Of a stretch of 64,000 nucleotides of DNA, positions 46,718 to 55,773 are shown in pieces. A program made the position numbers and the translations under genes. The stretch covers positions 2,170,001-2,234,000 of the forward strand of contig NZ_CP080378.1 in the NCBI RefSeq assembly GCF_019443445.1, in the 5' to 3' direction. The notes under the pieces were generated by a model that did no database searches, was not told where the DNA came from, and was given only the letters and a program-made list of their open reading frames with translations. This DNA is from Massilia sp. PAMC28688. GTDB taxonomy: Bacteria > Pseudomonadota > Gammaproteobacteria > Burkholderiales > Burkholderiaceae_D. Every line of letters begins with the position of its first letter. Position 1 is the stretch's first letter.

Positions 46718-48421
46718 ATGGATATCAATAAACGTACTATCCTGTGGATCGTGTTTTCCGTCTCGCTGGTCATCCTCTGGAATAACTGGATGGTCGCCAA
46801 CGGGAATCAGTCCATGTTCTCCATGCAGCCGCCGCCGGCCCAGGTTGCGCCTGCCCCTGGCACCGTGCCTGGCACAACCCCCGGCGCCAATGCCGGCGTG
46901 CCGCTGGCACAAGCCGGCACTGCCACCGGGGCCGCCGTGGTGCCTGGCGCTGCCGTGCCCGCACCGGCCGTGCAGACCGAAGTGGTCACCATCACCACCG
47001 ATGTGTTCAAGGTCCAGATCGATACTGCCGGCGGCGTGATCAAGCACCTGGAACTGTTCAAGTACCGCGACAAGGTTGATCCGACCAAGAACCAGGTCTT
47101 GTTTGACGTGAACAACAAGGGCACCTATGTCGCCCAGACCGGTCTGATCCGCAACACGGTCGGCGAGCCGATGCCGACGCATAACACGCCGTTCGTGGCC
47201 CGTCCTGGCCCGCGTTCGCTCGACAATGCCAACGAAATTTCCCTGGTGCTCGAAGCCATGCAGGGTGGCGTCAAGCTGACCAAGACCTTCACCTTCAAGC
47301 GCGGCGATTACCTGATCGGCATGCGCCACGATGTGACGAACATGAGCACGGTGCCGGTGGCGCCATCGCTGTACCTGCAGCTGCTGCACCATGGTAACGA
47401 GCCGGAGGGCGAGTCCTACTTCACGGCCAGCTACACCGGCCCGACCATGTACACCAGCCAGAACCACTACGAAAAGCTGCAGTTTGCGGACATTGAAAAG
47501 CACGGCAAGGCCGAGCACACCACCGCTGCCAATGATGGCTGGGTGGCCATTTCGCAGCACTATTTTGTATCGGCGTTCCTGCCGCCGCAAAACATGCCGC
47601 GCACGATCTTTACCAAGAAAATGGAAGTGCCAAACCTGTACGCCATCGGCACCGTCATGCCGCTCGGTACCATTGCGCCGGGCGCAACGGTGTCCAACGA
47701 CACTCGCCTGTATTCGGGCCCGCAGATCGAAAACAAGCTTGAAACCATCGCGCCGGGCCTGGAACGGGTGAAGGACTATGGCGTGCTGCACGTGCTGGCC
47801 GCGCCGATGTTCTGGGTCATGGACCAGATCCACAATGTGGTGGGCAACTGGGGCTGGACCATCATCATCTTCACCATCCTGATCAAGCTGCTGTTCTTCC
47901 CGCTGTCGGCTGCCGGCTACAAGAGCATGGCGCGCATCAAGGTGGTCACGCCAAAAATGCAGGCCATCCGCGAGAAGTACAAGAACGATCCGCTCAAGAT
48001 GAACCAGGCGACGATGGAGCTGTACAAGACGGAAAAGATCAACCCGCTGGGCGGCTGCCTGCCGATCCTGGTGCAGATGCCGGTCTTCATCGCCCTGTAC
48101 TGGGTGCTGCAGGCATCGGCCGAAATGCGCGGCGCGCCGTGGCTGGGCTGGATTACCGACCTGACCGCGCCGGACCCGTATTTCATCTTGCCGATTCTGT
48201 ACGCCATTTCGATGTACATCACCACCAAGCTGAACCCGGCACCGGCCGATCCGATCCAGGCCAAGATGATGCTGTTCATGCCGCTGCTGTTCTCGGTGGC
48301 GTTCATCTTCTTCCCGGCCGGCCTGGTGCTGTACTGGGTAGTGAACAACATCCTGTCGATCGGCCAGCAATGGGTGATCACCAAGAAATATGAGGAAGCG
48401 GCTGCGACCACCAAGAAGTAA
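46718..48421 (+). CDS. yidC: membrane protein insertase YidC
   Basis: 567 residues from the ATG at 46718 (MDINKRTILWIVFSVSLVIL, first membrane helix). A Pro/Ala/Gly-rich linker (~38-85) is followed by the large periplasmic beta-sandwich domain (~90-360) and the five-helix insertase core (~370-550). The core has the cytoplasmic hairpin SMARIKVVTPKMQAIREKY and the NPLGGCLPILVQMPVFIALYW text. It inserts membrane proteins alone or with SecYEG. A terminator follows at 48438, closing the rpmH-yidC operon. Confidence 0.97.
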   Translation: MDINKRTILWIVFSVSLVILWNNWMVANGNQSMFSMQPPPAQVAPAPGTVPGTTPGANAGVPLAQAGTATGAAVVPGAAVPAPAVQTEVVTITTDVFKVQIDTAGGVIKHLELFKYRDKVDPTKNQVLFDVNNKGTYVAQTGLIRNTVGEPMPTHNTPFVARPGPRSLDNANEISLVLEAMQGGVKLTKTFTFKRGDYLIGMRHDVTNMSTVPVAPSLYLQLLHHGNEPEGESYFTASYTGPTMYTSQNHYEKLQFADIEKHGKAEHTTAANDGWVAISQHYFVSAFLPPQNMPRTIFTKKMEVPNLYAIGTVMPLGTIAPGATVSNDTRLYSGPQIENKLETIAPGLERVKDYGVLHVLAAPMFWVMDQIHNVVGNWGWTIIIFTILIKLLFFPLSAAGYKSMARIKVVTPKMQAIREKYKNDPLKMNQATMELYKTEKINPLGGCLPILVQMPVFIALYWVLQASAEMRGAPWLGWITDLTAPDPYFILPILYAISMYITTKLNPAPADPIQAKMMLFMPLLFSVAFIFFPAGLVLYWVVNNILSIGQQWVITKKYEEAAATTKK

Positions 48422-48437
48422 GCCCTTCTGACCCCAT

Positions 48438-48473
48438 GAAAAGCCCGCGCCGTCAGCGGGCTTTTCTGTTTTT
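48438..48473 (+). terminator. rho-independent terminator after yidC
   Basis: A perfect 11-bp stem (48438-48448 with 48456-48466) closes a 7-nt loop and is followed by a T-rich tract to 48473. It ends 18 bp before the mnmE start. Confidence 0.92.
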
Positions 48474-48491
48474 ATAAACTACAATTCGTCC

Positions 48492-49871
48492 ATGAAACTT
48501 GATACCTCACCTATCGCGGCCATCGCCACCGCGCCCGGCCGCGGCGGCATTGGCGTGGTGCGCGCCTCCGGCAAGGCGCTGGCGCCGCTGATCGATACGC
48601 TGTTCCCGGGCGCCAGACTGGCTCCGCGCCATGCGACCTACCTGCCTTTCAAGAACGGCGACGGCACCATCATCGACCAGGGCATTGCGATTTACTTCAA
48701 GGGCCCGCATTCGTACACGGGCGAAGATGTGCTGGAACTGCAGGGCCACGGCGGCCCCGTGGTGCTGCAGTTGCTGCTGGCGCGCGTGCTGGAGGCGGGA
48801 GCCGATGCCGGCCTGCGCCTGGCCGAGCCCGGCGAATTCACGCGCCGCGCCTATCTGAACGACAAGCTGGACCTGGCCCAGGCGGAGGCCGTGGCCGACC
48901 TGATCGATGCCTCGACCGAGGCAGCGGCCCGTTCGGCCACGCAATCGCTGTCCGGCGAGTTTTCGCGCACCGTCAACAAGCTGGTGGAGCAAACCATCGG
49001 CCTGCGCATGCTGGTGGAAGCGACGCTCGACTTTCCGGAAGAGGAAATTGATTTCCTTGAGAAGTCCGACGCGCGTGGCCAGCTGGCCGTCATCATCGAT
49101 TCGCTGGAAGCGGTGTTCCAGAAGGCGGCGCAGGGCGCGCTGCTGCGCGAGGGCTTGAACGTGGTGCTGGTAGGGCAGCCCAATGTCGGCAAGTCGTCGC
49201 TCCTCAACGCGCTGGCAGGGGCCGACGTGGCCATCGTGACGCCCATTGCCGGCACCACGCGCGACAAGGTCAGCGAGACCATTCAGATCGAGGGCATTCC
49301 GCTCAACATCATCGATACGGCGGGCATCCGCGTCATTAACGAGGCGGTCGATGTGGTGGAGCGCATCGGCATCGAACGTACCTGGGCAGAAGTAGGCAAG
49401 GCCGACGTGATCATGCATTTGCTCGACGCAGGCCACGGCCCGTCGCGTGCGGATGACAGCATTGTGGCGGCTTTTCCAGAAGGCATCCCGGTCATCCGCA
49501 TCTGGAACAAGATCGATCTGTCGGGCCACCGGCCGTCGGTGGATCCGCAAAGCGATGCGACCAATGTGTATTTGTCTGCCCACGAGCACACGGGCATCGA
49601 CCTGCTGCGCGCGGAACTGCTGCGCATTGCAGGCTGGCAGCAGACTGGCGAATCGCTGTTCCTGGCGCGCGAACGGCACCTGATTGCCCTGCGCGCGGCG
49701 CGGCGGCACCTGCATGTTGCGGCCGAACACGCGGCGCAGAACGACCAGTCGCTGGATCTGTTTGCCGAAGAGTTGCGGCTGGCGCAGGCGCAGCTGTCGA
49801 GCATTTCCGGCGAGTTTTCGTCCGACGATTTGTTGGGTGTGATCTTCAGTCGTTTCTGTATCGGAAAATAG
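48492..49871 (+). CDS. mnmE: tRNA modification GTPase MnmE (TrmE)
   Basis: 459 residues. The N-terminal formyl-THF-binding domain ([18 protein letters not shown], ~7-24) and helical domain are followed by the G domain: GQPNVGKSS (228-236), an IAGTTRD switch, DTAG near 276-279 and NKID near 342. The C-terminus FCIGK carries the conserved Cys motif. With MnmG it makes 5-(carboxymethyl)aminomethyl-uridine at the wobble position of several tRNAs. It is separated from yidC by a terminator, so it probably has its own promoter. Confidence 0.98.
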   Translation: MKLDTSPIAAIATAPGRGGIGVVRASGKALAPLIDTLFPGARLAPRHATYLPFKNGDGTIIDQGIAIYFKGPHSYTGEDVLELQGHGGPVVLQLLLARVLEAGADAGLRLAEPGEFTRRAYLNDKLDLAQAEAVADLIDASTEAAARSATQSLSGEFSRTVNKLVEQTIGLRMLVEATLDFPEEEIDFLEKSDARGQLAVIIDSLEAVFQKAAQGALLREGLNVVLVGQPNVGKSSLLNALAGADVAIVTPIAGTTRDKVSETIQIEGIPLNIIDTAGIRVINEAVDVVERIGIERTWAEVGKADVIMHLLDAGHGPSRADDSIVAAFPEGIPVIRIWNKIDLSGHRPSVDPQSDATNVYLSAHEHTGIDLLRAELLRIAGWQQTGESLFLARERHLIALRAARRHLHVAAEHAAQNDQSLDLFAEELRLAQAQLSSISGEFSSDDLLGVIFSRFCIGK

Positions 49872-49979
49872 GCTGCGATGTACACAAACAACAATAATTG
49901 ACCAATGGTAAATAAATGTTGAGTTACTTCGAGTTCAAACGGTAACATGTCATTTTGTTCAACATGCCTGGAGACCTTT

Positions 49980-50519
49980 GTGAGTAATGTGTACGCCGCA
50001 CCTAATGCAGACTTTTCGCTTCCCAGCGGCGATGTCGATGACACCCAGATCTTTGCGAGTGGCCGCATTGGTCGCATCAGGTATCTCGCGTATCTGAGCG
50101 CTGTTTACATCCTGACGTCTTTTGCCGTTGGAATCATGACCGCGATGTTGGGAGCGGATTCCATAGCTGCCGGAATCTTATTGATCATTAATGTGGTGAT
50201 CACCCTGGGCGCCTACATTTACTTTGCCCGTCGCCGGCTGCACGACACCGGCGCGTCCGGCTGGATGCTGTTGCTGTCGCTGATCCCACTGATCAATTTC
50301 TACTTCCTTTACCTGACGGTATTCAAACGTGGCGATGCCAGTGCCAATGAATACGGCGCGCCTCCGCGCGATAATGAGCGCTGGATGTACTGGGTAGGTC
50401 TCATTCTTCCGATCATCGTGATTGTTGGCATCCTGGCCGCCATCGCTCTGCCAGCCTACAGCGACTATACCAAGCGAGCGCGCGCAGCGGCAGAGCAGAG
50501 CCAGGTCGCGCCCGACTGA
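49980..50519 (+). CDS. DUF805-type membrane protein with pilin-like C-terminal helix
   Basis: 179 residues from a GTG at 49980, supported by a GGAG site six bases upstream (an ATG at 49947 lacks one). The core has three or four membrane helices and the DUF805 signature ARRRLHDTGASGWMLLLSL (~90-108). The final helix reads IILPIIVIVGILAAIALPAY-like text (IVIVGILAAIALPAYSDY) followed by TKRARAAAEQ, which closely resembles the N-terminal helix of type IV pilins, here at the wrong end and without a cleavage motif. Function unknown; the DUF805 call is firm. It stands alone between mnmE and the GFA gene. Confidence 0.8.
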   Translation: MSNVYAAPNADFSLPSGDVDDTQIFASGRIGRIRYLAYLSAVYILTSFAVGIMTAMLGADSIAAGILLIINVVITLGAYIYFARRRLHDTGASGWMLLLSLIPLINFYFLYLTVFKRGDASANEYGAPPRDNERWMYWVGLILPIIVIVGILAAIALPAYSDYTKRARAAAEQSQVAPD

Positions 50520-50609
50520 TCCGATCAAAAAATCTGCTTTAAACCACCCGCCACCTGGAATAAACTTCCCCTCGCAGTGTCTAATTAGTTAATACGACGA
50601 GGAGACGCC

Positions 50610-51011
50610 ATGTTGACGGGTGGCTGCCATTGCGGTGCAATCCGGTACGAGGTACGGGCCCAGCCTGTGCACCGTACCATCTGCCATTGCGAGATGTGCC
50701 GGGGAACCACCGGCGCGCCCTGCGTGGCATGGTTCACCGTGCCGGTCGATGCTTTCCACCTGAGCGGCTCGCCCACGCTGTACCGCTCCAGTGCCCACGG
50801 CACACGTGCCTTTTGCCCGGCGTGCGGCACTCAGATCACCTTTGCCGACGATGCATTGCCTGACGAGATTGACGTCAGTACCTGCAGCCTCGCCCAGCCG
50901 GCAGCGGCTGCGCCCACTTCCCATATCTTTACTGCCAGCCAGGTGCCGTGGATGCAGCTTGCCGATGGCTTGCCGCGCTTTCCGCGCAGCAGGTCGGAAG
51001 CAGAAAAATAG
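50610..51011 (+). CDS. GFA family protein (glutathione-dependent formaldehyde-activating type fold)
   Basis: 133 residues. Zinc ligands of the GFA fold are present: GGCHCGAIRY (Cys6, Cys8), CHCEMCRGTTGAP, and CPACGTQITF near 71-80. Such proteins share the Mss4-like fold; a few act on S-hydroxymethylglutathione, but most members have no proven activity. It has a purine-rich upstream sequence (GACGAGGAGAC) as ribosome site. It stands alone, followed 80 bp later by the VOC gene. Confidence 0.9.
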   Translation: MLTGGCHCGAIRYEVRAQPVHRTICHCEMCRGTTGAPCVAWFTVPVDAFHLSGSPTLYRSSAHGTRAFCPACGTQITFADDALPDEIDVSTCSLAQPAAAAPTSHIFTASQVPWMQLADGLPRFPRSRSEAEK

Positions 51012-51090
51012 TTTTACCCGCGTGTCGATTTGCCCTTGTCCCCAACGTCGTAGGTGTAGCAGGCCAACTTAACGAACAGGAGAACTAATC

Positions 51091-51585
51091 ATGAACGCAC
51101 AAGTGAAACCAATTCCCGAAGACATGCATTCACTCACGCCCTACTTGATTTGCGCCGGCGCCAGCGACGCCATGGAGTGGTACAAGCGCGCCTTTGACGC
51201 CGTCGACTGCGGCCGGCTGGCGGGGCCCGACGGCAAGTTGATGCATGGCATGGTGCGCATTGGCGACTCCGCCCTCATGCTGTCCGACGAAAACCCGGAG
51301 TGGGGCGCCATCGGCCCCAAGTCCCTGCCCAGCAGCCCCGTCACCATCCATCTGTACGTGGAAAATGTGGACGACACTTACGCCCGCGCCGTCAAGGAAG
51401 GCGCTGTTTCCAAGATGCCCCCGGCCGACATGTTCTGGGGCGACCGCTTCTGCAATATCGTGGACCCGTTCGGGCACAGCTGGTCCATCGCGACCCACAT
51501 CCGCGAGGTCTCACCTGAAGAAATGCAGGCAGCGGCTAAAATGGGCTGTTCCGAAGCTGCCAAACAAGAAGGAGTCGTGCAATGA
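51091..51585 (+). CDS. VOC family protein (PhnB/glyoxalase-like)
   Basis: 164 residues in the order of a PhnB-type VOC protein: LTPYLICAGASDAMEWYKRAF (~15-35), GRLAGPDGKLMHGMVRIGDSAL, then VTIHLYVENVDDTYARAVKEGA (~88-109) and WGDRFCNIVDPFGHSW (~118-133). Metal-binding His/Glu positions are plausible (H52 and the GHSW region). The reaction is unknown. An AGGAG ribosome site precedes the ATG. Its stop overlaps the start of the YciI gene in an ATGA, so it is the first gene of the YciI-YciI-ECF operon. Confidence 0.9.
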   Translation: MNAQVKPIPEDMHSLTPYLICAGASDAMEWYKRAFDAVDCGRLAGPDGKLMHGMVRIGDSALMLSDENPEWGAIGPKSLPSSPVTIHLYVENVDDTYARAVKEGAVSKMPPADMFWGDRFCNIVDPFGHSWSIATHIREVSPEEMQAAAKMGCSEAAKQEGVVQ

Positions 51586-52007
51586 AATTCATGGTGATCG
51601 TCAAGGCCAGTCCCCAGTCCGAAGCCGGCGAGATGCCCAGCGAGGAGCTCATGGCCGAGATGGGCAGGTTCAACGAAGAACTGGTCAAGGCCGGCGTGCT
51701 GCTGGCCGGCGAAGGGCTGCACCCCAGTTCGCGCGGTGCGCGCATCAAGTTTTCGGGCGATACGCGCACGGTGGTGGACGGGCCGTTTCCGGAAACGCGC
51801 AGCCTCATCGCTGGCTTCTGGCTGATTCAGGTCAAGTCGAAAGAGGAGGCCATCGAGTGGATGAAGCGCTGTCCCAACCCGATGCCGGGCGAATCGGAAC
51901 TGGAAATTCGCCAGGTCTTTGAAGCGGACGACTTTGGCGACGCCATGACGCCCGAGCTGCGCGCGCAGGAAGAGCGCATGCGCGAGCAGATTGCCGCTGC
52001 CCGCTGA
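51582..52007 (+). CDS. YciI (DGPF) family protein
   Basis: 141 residues. KFMVIVKASPQSEAGEMP opens the fold, and VVDGPFPETRSLIAGFWLI (~65-83) carries the DGPF motif, followed by the helix AIEWMKRCPNPM and the strand LEIRQVFEADDFG. YciI-like proteins are small ferredoxin-fold dimers, some acting as dehydrochlorinase-like enzymes, most unassigned. It overlaps the VOC gene and belongs to a cluster with a second YciI-type gene and an ECF sigma factor, a recurring pairing for the ECF42 group. An AAGGAG site precedes the start. Confidence 0.92.
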   Translation: MKFMVIVKASPQSEAGEMPSEELMAEMGRFNEELVKAGVLLAGEGLHPSSRGARIKFSGDTRTVVDGPFPETRSLIAGFWLIQVKSKEEAIEWMKRCPNPMPGESELEIRQVFEADDFGDAMTPELRAQEERMREQIAAAR

Positions 52008-52066
52008 AACCATCCGGCGGCGCCCATGCCGGGCAGCCGCCGCTTTCCCAGCTTGAAGGAGCGTTT

Positions 52067-52834
52067 ATGTCCCACATGATTCTGCGCCGCGCCGACCGGC
52101 TGACCGAAGCGGGCGGCGACGCCGGTGCCGGCCTGCTCGACGTGGTTTTCGCCCCCAGTGCCGAAGCGGTGCGCGTGTCGATCAAGGATGGCAAAGCCAC
52201 GCTCACCCACGGTCCGTTTGACGACACCGTAGCCGGCTTTTCCATCATCGACGCGCCTAGCGTGCCAGACGCCGTCGAATGGCTGCGGCGCTGGCCCGCA
52301 GGCGAGGAGCCGGCCGTGCTCGAAATCCGCCAGAGCGGCTGCCCGGACAATTGCCACGCCATCCGCGACGCTGCCGGCAGCGGCGACACGCAGCAGCGCT
52401 ACGCAGTGCTGCTGCGCTCCAGTCCCGACCTGGAGCACGAAGTCCCGGTTGCGCGCGACAAGATTACTGCGCTCGACGCCCACAATGCTGCCGAAGCCGA
52501 AGCCGGCACGCTGGTGGCCGCCGACGGCCTTCGCGGCACAGCGCGCGGCGCCCGCGTCAAGGTGGCCAGGCAGGCGTTTTCCGTCATCGATGGTCCCTTC
52601 ACGGAGATCAAGGAACTCATTGCTGGCTTCTGGCTGATCCGCGCGGCATCCATGGAAGACGCCATCGCCTGGGCCATCCGCAATCCCTATCCCACCGGGC
52701 CGGATGTGGAAGTGGAGATCCGCCCTGTCCTCAATAACCCGCACGCCGCCTTCGGCGCCGACCTGCAATCGGCCGAAGCGCGCATGCGCGCCGAGCAGCT
52801 TGAAGCAGGCATGCGCGCCCACTTCACGGCTTGA
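52067..52834 (+). CDS. two-domain YciI (DGPF) family protein
   Basis: 255 residues made of two YciI-like halves. The C-terminal half is canonical (VIDGPFTEIKELIAGFWLI, then AIAWAIRNPYPTGPDVEVEIRP). The N-terminal half is a worn copy that still has LTHGPFDDTVAGFSII and AVEWLRRWPAGEEPAVLEIRQ, with DGPF changed to HGPF. A fused pair could form the dimer within one chain. Its stop is 2 bp before the ECF start, so the three genes are co-transcribed. Substrate unknown. Confidence 0.88.
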   Translation: MSHMILRRADRLTEAGGDAGAGLLDVVFAPSAEAVRVSIKDGKATLTHGPFDDTVAGFSIIDAPSVPDAVEWLRRWPAGEEPAVLEIRQSGCPDNCHAIRDAAGSGDTQQRYAVLLRSSPDLEHEVPVARDKITALDAHNAAEAEAGTLVAADGLRGTARGARVKVARQAFSVIDGPFTEIKELIAGFWLIRAASMEDAIAWAIRNPYPTGPDVEVEIRPVLNNPHAAFGADLQSAEARMRAEQLEAGMRAHFTA

Positions 52835-52836
52835 GC

Positions 52837-54108
52837 ATGGAGCAGTCCCACGCCGCCCGCGTGGTGGACGCGGTCTGGCGCATGGAGTCGGCGCGCATCA
52901 TCGGCGCGCTGGCCCGCATGCTGCGCAACGTGGGCCTGGCCGAGGAGATGGCGCAGGATGCCATGGTCATCGCGCTCGAACGCTGGCCGCAGGACGGCAT
53001 CCCCGACAACCCGGCGGCCTGGCTCATGACCGTGGCCAGGCACCGCGCGCTCGACCACCTGCGCCACGCGGCGCTGCAGCAGGCCAGGGAGGGTGAACTC
53101 ACCTACGCCATCGAAACCCAGCTGCAGGACGTGGCGCCCGACCTTGCTGCAGACATCGAGCGCGCAATGGACGACGACATTGGCGACGACCTGCTGCGCC
53201 TGATGTTTGTAGCCTGCCATCCGGTGCTCTCCACCGAGGCGCGCGTGGCGCTCACCTTGCGCCTGCTGGGCGGCCTGGCCACCGGCGAAATCGCACGCGC
53301 CTTCCTGGTGCCGGAGTCCACCATCGCCCAGCGTATCGTGCGCGCCAAGCGCACGCTGGCCGAAGCGAAGGTGCCGTTCGAGGTGCCACAGGCGGCGCAG
53401 CTGGCGCCGCGCCTGGCGTCGGTGCTGCAGGTGATCTACCTGATCTTTAACGAAGGCTATGCCGCCAGCACGGGTGGCGACTGGCTGCGCCCCAGGCTGT
53501 GCGAGGAAGCGCTGCGCCTGGGCCGCATCCTGGCCGAACTGGCGCCGCGCGAAGCCGAAGTGCATGGTCTGGTGGCGCTGATGGAAATCCAGTCTTCACG
53601 CGCCCGTGCCCGGGTCGGCCCCGGGGGCGAGCCGGTGCTGCTGCTGGACCAGGACCGCGCGCGCTGGGACCAGCTGCTGATCCGGCGCGGCCTGGCAGCG
53701 CTGGAACGGGCAGGGCAGCTTCAGCAGGGGCTCGGCCCGTACGGCCTGCAGGCCGCCATTGCCGCCTGCCACGCCCGCGCGCTGCGCCCGGAGGATACCG
53801 ACTGGACCCGCATCGCTGCCCTGTACGATGCACTGGCGCAGCTGGCGCCGTCGCCCATCGTGGAACTCAATCGCGCCGTGGTGCTGTCCATGGCTTACGG
53901 CCCGGCAGCGGGGCTGGAACTGGCTGACCGGCTGGCGGCTGAACCGGCCCTGCAGCACTATCACCTGCTGCCCAGCGTGCGTGGCGACCTGCTGGCAAAG
54001 CTGGGCCGCCACGGCGAGGCGCGTGCCGAATTCCAGCGCGCCGCGGCGCTCACCCACAACGAGCGCGAACGCACCCTGCTGCTGGCCCGTGCGCGGTCGT
54101 GTGAATGA
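52837..54108 (+). CDS. ECF RNA polymerase sigma factor with long C-terminal extension (ECF42-like)
   Basis: 423 residues from the ATG at 52837 (a TTG at 52831 is possible). Sigma region 2 lies at ~15-75 (NVGLAEEMAQDAMVIALERW, PAAWLMTVARHRALDHLRH), region 4 at ~135-175 (GEIARAFLVPESTIAQRIVRAK). A ~240-residue extension of DUF6596/TPR character follows (VIYLIFNEGYAAS, then LCEEALRLGRILAELAP). No anti-sigma gene is present; in this group the extension is thought to control activity, and YciI genes are typical partners and targets, as seen here upstream. Confidence 0.92.
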   Translation: MEQSHAARVVDAVWRMESARIIGALARMLRNVGLAEEMAQDAMVIALERWPQDGIPDNPAAWLMTVARHRALDHLRHAALQQAREGELTYAIETQLQDVAPDLAADIERAMDDDIGDDLLRLMFVACHPVLSTEARVALTLRLLGGLATGEIARAFLVPESTIAQRIVRAKRTLAEAKVPFEVPQAAQLAPRLASVLQVIYLIFNEGYAASTGGDWLRPRLCEEALRLGRILAELAPREAEVHGLVALMEIQSSRARARVGPGGEPVLLLDQDRARWDQLLIRRGLAALERAGQLQQGLGPYGLQAAIAACHARALRPEDTDWTRIAALYDALAQLAPSPIVELNRAVVLSMAYGPAAGLELADRLAAEPALQHYHLLPSVRGDLLAKLGRHGEARAEFQRAAALTHNERERTLLLARARSCE

Positions 54109-54127
54109 TCTGTGCTACGCTTTTCCC

Positions 54128-54682
54128 ATGAAAAAACTGCTCAAGCACCTGGTCCTGCTGGCGCTGGCGGCAGGGCTGCTCACCGCCTGCGCCAGTGTCT
54201 CCGGCCCCCGCGACATTGAACTGCCGCTGTCCAAGCTGCAAAACACGCTGGACCGGCGCTTCCCCATGCACAATCGCGCCTTTGACCTGTTCCAGGTGGA
54301 GCTGGCGCGTCCGCGCCTGTCGGTGCAGCACCACAGCGGGCGGGTGGGGATCGCGCTCGATGCGTCGATGACGCCGCCGTTCATGCGCCAGGTTTTGCGC
54401 GGCAACCTGGCCCTGTCCGGCCGCCTGTACATTGACCAGGCGCGCAGCGCCGTCATGCTGGCCGAGCCGGTGGTCGAAGGCTTTTCCATCACCGGCATGG
54501 AGGGCAGCGCCCAGCGCGACCTGCAACGCGTGGCCAATCTCTTGATGAGCAAGGTCATGGTCGATGTGCCGCTGTACCAGTTCCAGCCGCAAGACTTGCG
54601 CTACGGTGGCGTGCAGTTTGTGCCCACTGGCATCAGTACCACGCCGCGCGGCATCATGGTCTCGGTCGCGCCCGCCCGATAG
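54128..54682 (+). CDS. DUF1439 family lipoprotein
   Basis: 184 residues. The frame is open far upstream through the sigma gene; the start at 54128 is chosen for its lipoprotein signal peptide (MKKLLKHLVLLALAAGLLTAC; lipobox LLTAC, Cys21). The mature part has beta-rich text with LPLSKLQNTLDRRFP, LSGRLYIDQARSAVMLAEPVV and LPLYQF-like VPLYQFQPQDLRYGG. DUF1439 lipoproteins resemble lipid-binding SMP/TULIP-like proteins of the outer-membrane periplasmic face. It lies 19 bp after the sigma factor gene and may be read through from it. Confidence 0.88.
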   Translation: MKKLLKHLVLLALAAGLLTACASVSGPRDIELPLSKLQNTLDRRFPMHNRAFDLFQVELARPRLSVQHHSGRVGIALDASMTPPFMRQVLRGNLALSGRLYIDQARSAVMLAEPVVEGFSITGMEGSAQRDLQRVANLLMSKVMVDVPLYQFQPQDLRYGGVQFVPTGISTTPRGIMVSVAPAR

Positions 54683-54901
54683 CCTATCCCTGCTTCTGTT
54701 TCTCGCCACGGAATCTATTGGCCTCCCATTTCCGGCGGGAGTATAGTGATTACCGACGAGCAATAACCCCAGGCGGCGTTGTGTTCTCGCACCCGGCAGC
54801 GGGAATAATGCCGGCCTTGCGCTTTGTCATATTCCTCTTATTCCACTATCGTAATCTTGCCTTGTGACTTTAGACCTACAGCCATTGCTTGGGGGTGAAT
54901 T

Positions 54902-55126
54902 TTGGGTACCATCGTAGAGAATGTGCAGGAAGACAAAGTGGCAGAGCTGCCGCCGGCCGGTGGCGCCGTGCATGCCCGGCCCCGCCAGAGCCTGCCGGCC
55001 AAGGGCTCGTGCTGGTATTGCGAAAAGCCGCTTGACAGCGTACGCCGCTTTTGCGGCAAGGAATGCGCTGACGCTTTCGAGGAAGAGGCCGAGTTCGATG
55101 CCGAGGCGATCAATCCGCCCGGTTAA
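54902..55126 (+). CDS. small zinc-ribbon-like hypothetical protein
   Basis: 74 residues from a TTG at 54902, preceded by a GGGGG-rich ribosome site. The C-terminal half contains GSCWYCEKPLDS and RRFCGKECADAFEEEAE: four Cys in two pairs that would bind zinc, a treble-clef or ribbon arrangement seen in many small regulatory or RNA-associated proteins. Its stop overlaps the Hpt gene stop on the other strand (4 bp). No function assigned. Confidence 0.6.
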   Translation: MGTIVENVQEDKVAELPPAGGAVHARPRQSLPAKGSCWYCEKPLDSVRRFCGKECADAFEEEAEFDAEAINPPG

Positions 55127-55773
55127 ATGCCCTGGCCGCAGGCCGTCTCGCCAAGCGCCCGCAAGGCGCGCGCATAGTCAAATTCCCTGACCGCATCCGA
55201 CACCCGCTGCAGGGTTGCCTCGCCCAGGATCACGTGCAGGCTGGCCCGTGATTCTTCCAGCACATCGATGGCGCCGCCATCGTGATTGGTCAGCAATTGC
55301 GTCAAGCGCTCCAGCAGGGCCGTGTCACCGAGCAGGGCGCGGGTGGGCAACTGCACCGGCATGCCGGGCGGCGGGCTGCCGTCGAGCAGGACGCCCAGCA
55401 GCTGCAGCACTTTTTCCATTTCCGTGATCAATGAGGCGAGCATCGCGCGGAACTCGCCGGTATCAAGCCGCAATGCCTGTTCCAGCTCGCCGGCGCGCTC
55501 GTGCAGGCGGTGGGCGCCGATCATGCCGGCTGCCCCTTTCAGGGTATGCACCAGGCGGTGCGCCAGCAGGGTGTCGCCTGCGGCCAGTGCGGTGCGGACC
55601 GGCAAGGCGCCGTCCTGATAATCGTTGCGGAAACGCCGCAGCATGCGTGCGTACAGGTCGCGGTTGCCCATCACGCGCTCGATGCCGTCGTTGACATCGA
55701 TGGTGTCGCGCGTGACGAGGTCGGCCCGCAGTTCCGTCTGCGCGCCGTTGCCGGGTTCCATGAGAGCGGGCAC
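55123..55773 (-). CDS. Hpt (histidine phosphotransfer) domain protein
   Basis: 216 residues from a GTG at 55773 directly after the previous stop (an ATG at 55761 is also possible). The Hpt domain at ~26-120 carries the phosphorylatable His76 in VHTLKGAAGMIGAHRL. The C-terminal ~90 residues are helical and unassigned. Such proteins relay phosphate from a hybrid kinase to a response regulator; no kinase is adjacent. It is coupled to the CAP gene (stop TAA touching the GTG), an unusual partnership. Confidence 0.88.
   Translation of the reverse strand: MPALMEPGNGAQTELRADLVTRDTIDVNDGIERVMGNRDLYARMLRRFRNDYQDGALPVRTALAAGDTLLAHRLVHTLKGAAGMIGAHRLHERAGELEQALRLDTGEFRAMLASLITEMEKVLQLLGVLLDGSPPPGMPVQLPTRALLGDTALLERLTQLLTNHDGGAIDVLEESRASLHVILGEATLQRVSDAVREFDYARALRALGETACGQGI

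Noticed and set aside
46715..48370. Long open frame (551 codons) antisense to yidC
   Set aside because: His/Arg/Gln-rich translation typical of an antisense shadow; yidC on the other strand is certain.
49980..50519. Type IV pilin gene
   Set aside because: The pilin-like helix is C-terminal, lacks the prepilin cleavage motif, and the DUF805 signature is clear.
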